Of a stretch of DNA of 46,324 nucleotides, positions 1 through 7,228 are shown in pieces. Location of the stretch: contig DWXY01000141.1 in the NCBI GenBank assembly GCA_019118935.1, positions 1 to 46,324 on the forward strand, read 5' to 3'. The position numbers and the translations under genes were made by a program. Every line of letters begins with the position of its first letter. Positions within the stretch are counted from its first letter, which is position 1. This DNA comes from Candidatus Oscillibacter pullicola. GTDB taxonomy: Bacteria; Bacillota; Clostridia; Oscillospirales; Oscillospiraceae. The notes under the pieces were generated by a model. That model had not been told where the DNA came from. It worked only from the letters and a program-made list of their open reading frames with translations, and searched no databases.

Positions 1-491
<491 letters not shown>

Positions 492-517
492 TCAGACGCA
501 CCGGCGGCGCGCCGTCG

Positions 518-537
518 AAACGTTTGCGTAAACGTTT
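518..537. promoter_or_regulatory. Doubled LacI-type operator in the gap leader
   Basis: Two perfect AAACGTTT palindromes (518-525 and 530-537) are separated by GCGT, so their centres lie 12 bp apart. Central CG with A/T flanks is the usual core of LacI-family operators. The block sits just downstream of the predicted gap promoter, in the transcribed leader, where a bound repressor would block transcription. The LacI-family regulator encoded next door is the obvious candidate ligand. Confidence 0.7.
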
Positions 538-555
538 TCTAATGATCGCACAAGT

Positions 556-584
556 ATATTATCACACGGTCGACCTTTTTGCAA
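556..584 (-). promoter_or_regulatory. Predicted gap promoter
   Basis: On the minus strand, TTGCAA (579-584) and TAATAT (556-561) are separated by exactly 17 bp. Transcription would start near 549, upstream of the doubled operator. Assigned by eye. Confidence 0.6.
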
Positions 585-683
585 CTGTCAATTCAGATAA
601 CATTTTCTCCGGCAGGTTGTGGATAATCCATAAGAAAAAGGGCATATTTCACAATTTTTACGGGAAACAAGGGGAAAAGGGGC

Positions 684-712
684 TTGACGCGGAGGGAAAG
701 CTGTCCTATACT
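684..712 (+). promoter_or_regulatory. Predicted promoter of the LacI-family gene
   Basis: TTGACG (684-689) and TATACT (707-712) have a 17-bp spacer. The transcript would start near 719, about 50 nt before the ATG at 768. Confidence 0.7.
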
Positions 713-726
713 GAAGTGGCTAATTA

Positions 727-737
727 TTTGCGTAAAC
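727..737. promoter_or_regulatory. Operator-like copy next to the regulator start
   Basis: TTTGCGTAAAC here is an exact 11-base copy of the core of the gap operator (523-533). It lies just after the predicted start point of the regulator gene, which suggests autoregulation by the same protein. Only one side of the site matches, so binding would be weaker. Confidence 0.45.
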
Positions 738-767
738 CAATAAACCATTGCGCAAGGAGGCTGTCCC

Positions 768-1784
768 ATGAAGGTGACCATCAGCGATGTGGCGAAGCTG
801 GCGGGGGTGTCCACCGCCACCGTCTCCCACACCATCAACAATACCCGGTATGTGTCCAACGAGACGAAGGAGAAGGTCTACCGGGCCATCGAGGAGCTGG
901 GATACACGCCGGACGCTTCCGCCCGCAGCTTCCGCACGGGAAAGAAAAAGATCATCGGCTTTATTGTGCCCGATATCGCCAATAAATTCTTCGCAACCAT
1001 GATTGAGTCTGTGGAAAAATATCTCTCCGCCAACGGCTACCAGCTCATCATCGCCAATACCCGGGAGAATATGGACCGGGAGGAGACCAACATCCGCCTG
1101 TTGACGGCGGGCCTGGTGGACGGGCTGCTGGTGGCCAGCACCATGGACGATTTCCAGCGGTTCGACGCCCTGATTCCCGCGGGGTTTCCGGTGGTGCTGG
1201 TGGACCGGATCTTTGAGACGAAGAAGTACTCCTCCGTCTGCGTGTCCAACTTCCAGCCCATCTACCGCAGTGTATGCCGGCTGGCGGGAAAGGGCGACCA
1301 GCGGATCGGCATCATCGGCGGCCTTCCCCGCCTCTCCAGCACGCAGGAGCGGATCTCCGCCTACCGGCAGGCTGTGGCGGACTGCGGCCTGCCGGAGGAT
1401 GAGAACCTGATCCAATACGGCGACTCCCTGGAAAACAGCGCCTGCGCCTGCCTGGACCAGCTGCTGGAGCGCAAGTGCGACGCCATCATCGTCTGCCAGG
1501 GCCTGATGGCCTCGGAGACCATCATCTATCTCCACCAGAAGGGCATCCAGCTGGCCCAGGACATCGACCTGGTGAGCTTTGTGGACTATGACTCCGATGT
1601 GTACGCCCTGTACGCCAATCAGATGGACTCCATCATCCAGCCGGTGGAGGACCTGGGGCAGGCTGCGGGCGAGCAGATCCTCAGACGGGTGGAGGTGCCC
1701 GACGCGCCGATCTTTGAACATGTGCTCACATCCACGTACCGCCCCTACAACCAGCCCCGGGCCTGGTCTCATTCGGACCGCTGA
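768..1784 (+). CDS. LacI-family transcriptional regulator
   Basis: A 338-residue DNA-binding repressor or activator of the LacI/GalR family. Residues 1-50 form the helix-turn-helix and hinge region (KVTISDVAKLAGVSTATVSH, then the NTRYVSNETKEKV stretch). The rest is a periplasmic-binding-protein-like sensor domain (IIGFIVPDIANKFFATMIES onward). Length is normal for the family. AAGGAGG lies 7 nt before the ATG. The gene is divergent from gap, and identical 11-base operator-like sequences occur before both genes, so it probably controls central glycolysis together with its own synthesis. The effector, perhaps a sugar phosphate, cannot be read from the sequence. This is not CggR, which belongs to the SorC family. 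Confidence 0.93.
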   Translation: MKVTISDVAKLAGVSTATVSHTINNTRYVSNETKEKVYRAIEELGYTPDASARSFRTGKKKIIGFIVPDIANKFFATMIESVEKYLSANGYQLIIANTRENMDREETNIRLLTAGLVDGLLVASTMDDFQRFDALIPAGFPVVLVDRIFETKKYSSVCVSNFQPIYRSVCRLAGKGDQRIGIIGGLPRLSSTQERISAYRQAVADCGLPEDENLIQYGDSLENSACACLDQLLERKCDAIIVCQGLMASETIIYLHQKGIQLAQDIDLVSFVDYDSDVYALYANQMDSIIQPVEDLGQAAGEQILRRVEVPDAPIFEHVLTSTYRPYNQPRAWSHSDR

Positions 1785-1788
1785 ACCG

Positions 1789-1819
1789 AAAAAACGCGCC
1801 GCAGAAGCGGCGCGTTTTT
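1789..1819. terminator. Bidirectional rho-independent terminator
   Basis: A 12-bp perfect stem (1791-1802 with 1807-1818, GC core CGCGCCGC) has an AGAA loop, with A-runs on one side and T-runs on the other. It serves both the LacI-family gene and the convergent serine hydrolase gene. Confidence 0.9.
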
Positions 1820-1833
1820 CATGTCCGGAGACG

Positions 1834-3906
1834 TTATCCCTGGAAGCGCAGATGGAACCGGGCGCCGGGGTCTCCGGCAAAGACGATCAGCCCGTCCGCC
1901 GGCAGGGTGGCGGAGGTGTCGCCCCACAAAACGGAGGAGGCCGTCACCTGACCGCTCCCGTCATAGACCCAGAAGCCGGCGTCCTCCGGCACCTGGACCG
2001 TCATAGTCCTGCCAGCGGCGTCGCCCACCCGATACCAGCGGGCATACCCGTCATCCCGGATGGTGCTGTATGCCCAGCCGGAGCCGGTGAACAGCGTGGG
2101 CGCGGCGGCCGCGTCCATGTAGAGGCTGCCCTTGGCGTCGATCCAGAGGACGCCGTCCCGGTCCTCCAGCGTGTAGTCCACGCCGTCCCGGCTGCCTACG
2201 CCGGGGACCTGGATCTCAGAGACGGCGGTGGTCTCGTCCACGATCCGGGCGGCGCCGATATAACCGGGGACGGACTCCGGCGTCTCCGTGGCGGCGGAAT
2301 CCGCCAGGGCCAGGTACATCTGGGAGTTATAGGGCTCGTTCATGGGCAGGATGCTCACGGTGGAGATGCTCTCCCAGGCGGCGGAAACCTCCGGGGAGAG
2401 GGGGTTCTCCGGCAGGAGCACCGCCGCGTAGTTGGAGGTGGGCAGCGCCCCCAGCCCCGGCAGGGGCGAGACGGCCCGCTGATAGAGATAGGTCTGGCCG
2501 TTGGACTCCTTCACGAAGGAGATGTAGGACATGCCGGCGGCGTCCCGGAAGGAGCCGTCGCTGTAATAGGTGAAGGTCTGGGCCGGCATGGTGGTGGGAT
2601 AGTTCAGATAGGACAGGGTCATGGTGCCGTCGGCGCTGATCTCCACCTGATACTGGACGGAGGTGGAGCCGTAATACCCGGCATTTGCCAGCTGCTCTGC
2701 CGGCATGGCGGCGGGTTCCGCCGCGGGCAGAGTCTCCACGGTCTGGTCCACCGTCACGCCCTCCTCCGCCAGGGCGGCGATGAGGATCTGATTGGCGGCC
2801 AGCTGGTTATAGGTGGACACGCCGCTGGAGCTGACCACCGCCGCGGCCATGTCGTACTCCGGCAGGACCACCAGACCCGCGTGGTAGTACAGGGTGTCGC
2901 CGCCCTTCACCAGGGCCTGGATATCGCTCTGGCAGAAGGGATACCACTCCATGTTGTCCCAGCCCAGGCCATAGGCCAGGGAGTCCGGCTCCCCGGCGTC
3001 GGGCCAGATGCCCCGGGCATATTCCGGGGCGGCCATGGCGTCCAGACTGGTCTCACGCAGCAGCTCCGTGCCCGTCAGGGCGCCGCCGAAGGCGGCGAGA
3101 TCGGAGGCGGTGGCATAGATGCCGCCGGCGCCGATGGCGTTCAGCGCATCCTGGGGCAGGGCGCGGGGATCCTCGCCCCGGTAGATGGGGGCCAGATCCG
3201 CCGTGTCAAAGTCCCCGCCGGGGGCGAAGGTGCGGTCCAGCTCCAGCGGGGCCAAGATGTTTTCCTCCACATAGTCCATGAAGTCCATACCGCTGACAGC
3301 CTCCACCACCAGCTCCGCCAGGGTGAATCCATCGTTGCAGTAGACGCTGAAGGCGCCGGGGTCTGCCGCCAGGGTCTGGGTGGAGAGCTTCTCCAGCAAC
3401 GTGTCGTGGGCCTGCGTGCTGGCCCCGCCGAACAGCATGGCCCCGGAGAGGCCGGTGCCCTTGATGCCGGAGGAGTGGTTCAGCAGCATCCGCACGGTAA
3501 TGTCCTTGTACCGCTGGTCCGCCATGGTGAAGTCCTTGAGATACCGGGTCACCGGGGCGTCCAGGGAGACCTTGCCGTCTTCCACCAGCTGCATGACGGC
3601 CACGGTGGTGTAGATCTTGCTGACAGAGCCGATGCCGTACAGCTCATCCCCGGTCATCAGGCGGTTCTCCGACCGGGAGAAGGTGCCCGCCTCTCCGGTG
3701 AGGACGATCTCCCCATCCTGCCACAGGGCATATTGCAGGCTCTGGGCGCCGCCGTACTGGGCGGCGTAGGCGGCGGCCGTGTCCGCCGTGGTCTGCAGGT
3801 CCGCGGCCGCAGCCTGGGTCTCCGCCGCCGCGGCGGGGACCGCCAGACTCAGGGCCAGGAGGAAGGCCAGGACCGACGCCTTCCAGCGTGTACGCAGTGT
3901 GTTCAT
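1834..3906 (-). CDS. Secreted serine hydrolase of the beta-lactamase/PBP (class C-like) family
   Basis: A 690-residue exported protein. The signal peptide (MNTLRTRWK, a hydrophobic run, then AVPAAAAET) predicts cleavage near residue 28. The catalytic domain has the three serine beta-lactamase/penicillin-recognising motifs: SVSK at 94-97, YCN at 189-191 and HAG at 342-344. After about residue 390 a long C-terminal part of unassigned folds follows. Such proteins act as D-alanyl carboxypeptidases, peptidases or esterases outside the cell; true beta-lactamase activity cannot be assumed. The start at 3906 was chosen because AAAGGA lies upstream and the signal peptide begins there. The promoter is of MerR type (3970-4000), so induction by a drug or stress sensor is likely. 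Confidence 0.9.
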   Translation of the reverse strand: MNTLRTRWKASVLAFLLALSLAVPAAAAETQAAAADLQTTADTAAAYAAQYGGAQSLQYALWQDGEIVLTGEAGTFSRSENRLMTGDELYGIGSVSKIYTTVAVMQLVEDGKVSLDAPVTRYLKDFTMADQRYKDITVRMLLNHSSGIKGTGLSGAMLFGGASTQAHDTLLEKLSTQTLAADPGAFSVYCNDGFTLAELVVEAVSGMDFMDYVEENILAPLELDRTFAPGGDFDTADLAPIYRGEDPRALPQDALNAIGAGGIYATASDLAAFGGALTGTELLRETSLDAMAAPEYARGIWPDAGEPDSLAYGLGWDNMEWYPFCQSDIQALVKGGDTLYYHAGLVVLPEYDMAAAVVSSSGVSTYNQLAANQILIAALAEEGVTVDQTVETLPAAEPAAMPAEQLANAGYYGSTSVQYQVEISADGTMTLSYLNYPTTMPAQTFTYYSDGSFRDAAGMSYISFVKESNGQTYLYQRAVSPLPGLGALPTSNYAAVLLPENPLSPEVSAAWESISTVSILPMNEPYNSQMYLALADSAATETPESVPGYIGAARIVDETTAVSEIQVPGVGSRDGVDYTLEDRDGVLWIDAKGSLYMDAAAAPTLFTGSGWAYSTIRDDGYARWYRVGDAAGRTMTVQVPEDAGFWVYDGSGQVTASSVLWGDTSATLPADGLIVFAGDPGARFHLRFQG

Positions 3907-3969
3907 AATCCATTCCTTTCCCGCCCCGCAGGGCGTTTGTGCCGGGCACCCCGGCGAGATGACAGTGTC

Positions 3970-4000
3970 AGGATACACCTTCCCCCCGGGGGAAGGTCAA
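3970..4000 (-). promoter_or_regulatory. MerR-type promoter with 19-bp spacer and palindromic operator
   Basis: On the minus strand the -35 TTGACC (3995-4000) and -10 TATCCT (3970-3975) are 19 bp apart. The spacer holds ACCTTCCCCC and GGGGGAAGGT, a perfect 10-bp inverted repeat around one central base (3977-3997). Overlong spacers with this kind of dyad are the hallmark of MerR-family activated promoters such as those of CueR and BmrR. No merR gene is in the window, so the activator would act in trans. Confidence 0.75.
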
Positions 4001-4124
4001 GTAAAAATTTTGGCAGACTGTGAAAATGGAAAAAAGTGCCGCCTGTCCGAATCAGTCTAGAACAATTTATTCAAAATATCGATCCTGAGATGGAAAGCGT
4101 GGTAAGATCACATTGGTGATTCGT

Positions 4125-4352
4125 ATGAAATATCCCAGACTCAGACAGATGCGCATAGAAAACCATATGACGCAGAAAGACGTTGCCGAACAATTGGCGT
4201 GCAGCCAGAACTGCTATTCAAAGTACGAAAGGGGCGAATGTGAGATGCCGCTGAGATATTGGGTCCAACTGGCCGGATATTATCGGGTCAGTCTTGATTA
4301 TTTGGCGGGACGTACTGACAAGAAAGAACCGCGCAGTTTTGCCGGGCGGTGA
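4125..4352 (+). CDS. Small Xre/Cro-type helix-turn-helix regulator
   Basis: A 75-residue protein made almost entirely of an HTH_3 domain (LRQMRIENHMTQKDVAEQLA, then CSQNCYSKYERGE, WVQLAGYYRVSLDYLAGRTD). The domain resembles single-domain Cro-like regulators of chromosomal cassettes. The ATG at 4125 was chosen, with a weak GGTG before it; a TTG at 4113 would add four residues. Its codons are visibly more A/T-rich than the neighbours, suggesting a younger arrival. It is convergent with the MFS gene, whose stop is 5 nt away, and no partner toxin or phage gene is present. Target unknown. Confidence 0.85.
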   Translation: MKYPRLRQMRIENHMTQKDVAEQLACSQNCYSKYERGECEMPLRYWVQLAGYYRVSLDYLAGRTDKKEPRSFAGR

Positions 4353-4357
4353 TGACT

Positions 4358-5542
4358 TCATTTCTTTATGCGCCCCGCCGCCAGCATGAAGAGCACGCCG
4401 ATGACGCCGAAGGCCAGGCACATGCCCAGCATGGCGTCGGCGCCGCCCCAGTCAATGGCGTACCCCGCCAGGAAGTTGCCGAACATGGCGCCCAGGCCGT
4501 TGGAGGCGATCATCATGATGGACTGGCCCTTCACCTGGTCCGCCGGGGAGACGTTTGCGTTGGCGTAGTAGACCGAGGCGGGGGTGAACAGCCCGTACCC
4601 CAGCAGCTGGACGGGCTGCACCAGCAGGAGTCCGGAGAGGCCGGGGGCCAGCAGGAACAGCAGGGGCTTCACCGCCATGAAGCAAATGGACATCCGCAGG
4701 GTCCCCGCCGCGCCGAAGCGGCGGAACAGCGGCGTGAACAGCAGCGCCGCCGGCAGCTCCGACGCCCCCATCAGGAACAGTGCCAGACCCAGGTGCCCCT
4801 CGTCGCCGCCCCGGTCTGAGACAAGGTTCACCATGAAGCTGACGATGGGCATAATGGCCGCCAGGGTGAAGAACAGGCTCACCAGCGTCAGGGTGAAGGG
4901 GCGGCTGCTCTTCAGGATGTACAAAATGGAGTGGGGCCGCTCTTCCCCGCCCCGGGTCTGCAGGGCCTCTTTTGGAAAGGCGGGGTACAGGGCCACTACC
5001 GCGATCATCAGCACCAGCAGGGTCATGTGGGTCAGCAGCAGGCTCTCCGTTCCGAAGCACACCGCCTGCTGGCCGCACGCCACGCAGGCCAGGGCGTAGG
5101 ACAGGGACCCCAGCCCCCGGCTGAGGCTGTACGACATGTCGACCCCGGCGGCGATGAACTGCACTGCCATGGAGTCCAGCAGAGGATAGGCGTTCAGCTC
5201 CAGAATGCCCAGGGTCAGGAAGATCAGGGCGGTGCCCCAGAAGCCGGGGCGGGTGGTGTAGAACACCACATTCACCCCCAGGGCCAGCACCAGGCAGGCA
5301 TTCAGCAGGCGCTTGATCGGCACCTCCGGGTGGCGGTCCGCCCAGCCCCCCAGCAGCGGCTGGGCCAAAATGCCGGCGAAGCAGCGGATGGAGGCAAAGA
5401 TCCCCGCCTCCCCGCTGGTAAAGCCCCGCCCCAGCAGCAGAGAGGTCTGGTAGCCCGCGAAGATGGCAAACATGGCCCAGTAGACCACGTGGACCAGCGT
5501 ATAGGATACATTCAGCCGCCGCAGAGAGGGAAATCCGGTCAT
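4358..5542 (-). CDS. MFS transporter
   Basis: A 394-residue integral membrane protein of the major facilitator superfamily, with about 12 hydrophobic segments. The loop between helices 2 and 3 reads GGWADRHP, a form of the MFS motif A, near residue 65. The sequence resembles the MFS_1-like and nucleoside-symporter-like branch more than known drug pumps, but the substrate is unknown. Its ATG overlaps the stop of the pyridoxamine kinase gene (ATGA at 5539-5542), so the two are co-transcribed and translationally coupled. A role in moving a B6 vitamer or related small molecule is a reasonable guess from this context, not shown by sequence. Confidence 0.88.
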   Translation of the reverse strand: MTGFPSLRRLNVSYTLVHVVYWAMFAIFAGYQTSLLLGRGFTSGEAGIFASIRCFAGILAQPLLGGWADRHPEVPIKRLLNACLVLALGVNVVFYTTRPGFWGTALIFLTLGILELNAYPLLDSMAVQFIAAGVDMSYSLSRGLGSLSYALACVACGQQAVCFGTESLLLTHMTLLVLMIAVVALYPAFPKEALQTRGGEERPHSILYILKSSRPFTLTLVSLFFTLAAIMPIVSFMVNLVSDRGGDEGHLGLALFLMGASELPAALLFTPLFRRFGAAGTLRMSICFMAVKPLLFLLAPGLSGLLLVQPVQLLGYGLFTPASVYYANANVSPADQVKGQSIMMIASNGLGAMFGNFLAGYAIDWGGADAMLGMCLAFGVIGVLFMLAAGRIKK

Positions 5543-6387
5543 ACCGTCTCCTTTCCGGGGATCAGCAGGCCCAGCAGGGGTTCAAAATCCACGCCCTCCC
5601 GCATGGGCAGGTCTTCCGCCGCGGTCCGCTCCGCGCAGGCCCGGACGAACGCCGCCGCCTCTCCGGCGGCGGCGGAGAGGGACTCCCCCCGCACCAGCGC
5701 CCCGGTGAGGACGCTGGAGAACACGTCCCCGGTGCCGTGGAACTCATGGGCCACATAGGCGGTCTGGACGGCCTCTGTCTTCCCGGTGCGGGCGTCGAAG
5801 CAGACGGCGCCGGTCCGGCCGGGGGCCAGAGAGGCGCCCGTCAGCACCACAGACCGCCGCCCCTCCAGGCTCAGCCGCTCCGTGATCTCCCGGAGGCCTG
5901 CCTCGCCGTCGGGCAGCGTCTCATAGGGCTGGCCCAGCAGCAGCGCCGCCTCCGTCAGGTTGGGGGTGATGACGTCCGCCAGCTCCGCCAGCCGGGCCAT
6001 GCCGCTGCACATGGCGGCGGTGTAGGTCTGGTAGACCCGGCCGTAGTCCCCCATCACCGGGTCCACCACCACCACGGTGTCCGGTCCCCGGAACCGGCGG
6101 ATAAAGTCCTCCACCACGCCGATCTGCCGCTCACTGCCCAGGAAGCCGCTGTATACGGCCTGGAATGTCAGGCCCAAGCTGGCCCAGTGGTCCGCCACCT
6201 TGGGCATCTCGTCGGTCATGTCCAGAAAGGTGAACCCCTCGAACCCGCCGGTGTGGGTGGAGAGAAACGCCGTGGGCAGGGGGCAGCACTGGACCCCCAT
6301 GGCGGAGAGAATGGGAATGGCCACAGTGAGAGAGCACCGGCCGAAGCCGGACATGTCGTGAATGGCAGCAACGCGTGGGGTCATCAT
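5539..6387 (-). CDS. pdxK: Pyridoxamine/pyridoxal kinase (ribokinase superfamily)
   Basis: A 282-residue cytoplasmic kinase that phosphorylates B6 vitamers, feeding salvage of pyridoxal 5'-phosphate. The N-terminus (RVAAIHDMSGFGRCSL, then the STHTGGF stretch) is characteristic of bacterial COG2240 kinases. Further motifs are VVDPVMGDYG and, near residue 225, FHGTGDVFSS, with the GTGD anion-hole and catalytic Asp of the ribokinase fold. The start at 6387 has GAGGAAG upstream; an upstream in-frame extension would run into the promoter. It is first in a two-gene operon with the MFS transporter. Its promoter shares its -35 region with that of the divergent tRNA-Leu gene. Symbol by family; the preferred vitamer is unknown. 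Confidence 0.9.
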   Translation of the reverse strand: MMTPRVAAIHDMSGFGRCSLTVAIPILSAMGVQCCPLPTAFLSTHTGGFEGFTFLDMTDEMPKVADHWASLGLTFQAVYSGFLGSERQIGVVEDFIRRFRGPDTVVVVDPVMGDYGRVYQTYTAAMCSGMARLAELADVITPNLTEAALLLGQPYETLPDGEAGLREITERLSLEGRRSVVLTGASLAPGRTGAVCFDARTGKTEAVQTAYVAHEFHGTGDVFSSVLTGALVRGESLSAAAGEAAAFVRACAERTAAEDLPMREGVDFEPLLGLLIPGKETV

Positions 6388-6430
6388 GGTACGCTTCCTC
6401 TTTTCAATGGTTTTGAACAGACTGCATTTC

Positions 6431-6459
6431 ATTGTATCGTAGATTTTCCTATTGTTCAA
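6431..6459 (-). promoter_or_regulatory. Predicted pdxK-MFS promoter
   Basis: TTGAAC (6454-6459) and TACAAT (6431-6436) on the minus strand, 17-bp spacer. The -35 hexamer overlaps that of the tRNA promoter on the other strand. Confidence 0.7.
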
Positions 6460-6480
6460 GGGGGAGAGATGTGATATACT
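6452..6480 (+). promoter_or_regulatory. Predicted tRNA-Leu promoter
   Basis: TTGTTC (6452-6457) and TATACT (6475-6480) with a 17-bp spacer, placing the start near 6487, 17 nt before the mature tRNA. Back-to-back with the pdxK promoter. Confidence 0.7.
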
Positions 6481-6503
6481 GCAACTATCCCGGCGCCGTC
6501 TCT

Positions 6504-6586
6504 GCGGGTATGGTGGAATTGGCAGACACGATGGATTTAGGTTCCATTGGGCAACCGTGCAGGTTCGAGTCCTGTTACCCGCACCA
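6504..6586 (+). tRNA. tRNA-Leu (anticodon UAG)
   Basis: An 83-nt tRNA with encoded CCA. The acceptor stem GCGGGTA (6504-6510) pairs with TACCCGC (6576-6582), discriminator A. The anticodon stem-loop ATGGA-TTTAGGT-TCCAT gives anticodon TAG. A class II variable arm (TGGGCAACCG region) and a T-arm with GGTTCGAGTCC follow, as expected for leucine. It reads CUN codons. Confidence 0.95.
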
Positions 6587-6587
6587 C

Positions 6588-6621
6588 AAAAAAGGACACG
6601 ACTTACGTCGTGTCCTTTTTT
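6588..6621 (+). terminator. Terminator of the tRNA-Leu transcript
   Basis: AAAAAAGGACACGAC (6588-6602) pairs perfectly with 6607-6621 around the loop TTAC, ending in a run of six T. Confidence 0.9.
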
Positions 6622-7147
6622 GTGGGTTCCGCCGCCCAAAGGGCGGCTCCACCCTGCGGTGATTCAAATGCTCGGCGGAAGTGAATTCCGCCTGCGCCGA
6701 GGTTTTGCCTGCGGCAAAACGCTCGTACGGCGCATTGGCGCCGCCGGCCAGAAGGCCGGTTGGGTGATTTCCTCTTGCGTGTCCGCCCCATAACCCGCAT
6801 CTCAAATATCGATTTTAACCGACCCTTCCAGCTCGTCGCAAGCGTCATATCGCTTGCGACGAGCTTTTTCGTTTCATTGCAAAGCTCATCGCGCTTATTC
6901 TGCTGCTCCTCGCCTTCCAAACCGAACCCGCTTCGCTGGGCTTCGGTTTTGTCTTGCCACAAGGAGATATCGGTTTTAGCCATCCCTGCCACCAAAAAGG
7001 ACATCCCAAAGGATGTCCTTTTTGATGGGTTCCTCTGCCCGGAGGGACGGCTCCGCCTGCCCGCCCCCAAACGGCCGGTCCCCTCCAGTGCTTCCACGGT
7101 CCCGCAGCCACTGCCGTGCCGCTGGCCGACTCCTGGTTGAGACTTTC
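6622..7147. repeat. Non-coding hairpin-rich stretch
   Basis: No plausible gene is seen here. The stretch is packed with short inverted repeats. Examples are GGCGGAA/TTCCGCC (6674-6692), TTTTGCC/GGCAAAA (6703-6719), CCGGCC/GGCCGG (6744-6759), a 14-bp perfect hairpin followed by five T (6831-6869), an imperfect AACCGAA/TTCGGTT hairpin (about 6920-6951) and AAAAAGGACATCC/GGATGTCCTTTTT (6994-7023). The last resembles the tRNA terminator, and GGGTTCC plus a GGGCGGCTCC-like segment follows both. This looks like degenerate dispersed repeat material. Open frames here encode low-complexity translations only. Confidence 0.6.
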
Positions 7148-7182
7148 AAAAAGGAGACGCGCTGAAAAGCGCGTCTCCTTTT
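7148..7182 (-). terminator. Terminator of the carbohydrate ABC operon
   Basis: AAAAGGAGACGCGCT pairs perfectly with its complement around a GAAA tetraloop, with T-runs on either strand. It lies 46 nt past the stop of the ATPase gene. Confidence 0.85.
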
Positions 7183-7228
7183 ACAGAAGAGTTTGCCCGC
7201 GGCGCATCCGGCGCGGCGGGGAGGCGGA

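Noticed and set aside
1834-3906. Calling the serine hydrolase a true beta-lactamase
   Set aside because: The motifs define the superfamily but are shared by carboxypeptidases, esterases and peptidases, and the protein is far longer than class C enzymes.
1579-4023. Long plus-strand open frame of 814 codons
   Set aside because: It lies antisense to the serine hydrolase gene, whose signal peptide and catalytic motifs are clear. The translation is His/Gly/Arg-rich, as expected for shadow frames in GC-rich DNA. The same reasoning removed the long frames opposite purB, asnB, glnN, the aro genes and tex.
6603-7097. Minus-strand frame of 164 codons after tRNA-Leu
   Set aside because: The frame passes through several perfect terminator hairpins, so its apparent protein is shaped by inverted repeats. 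No domain was recognised.
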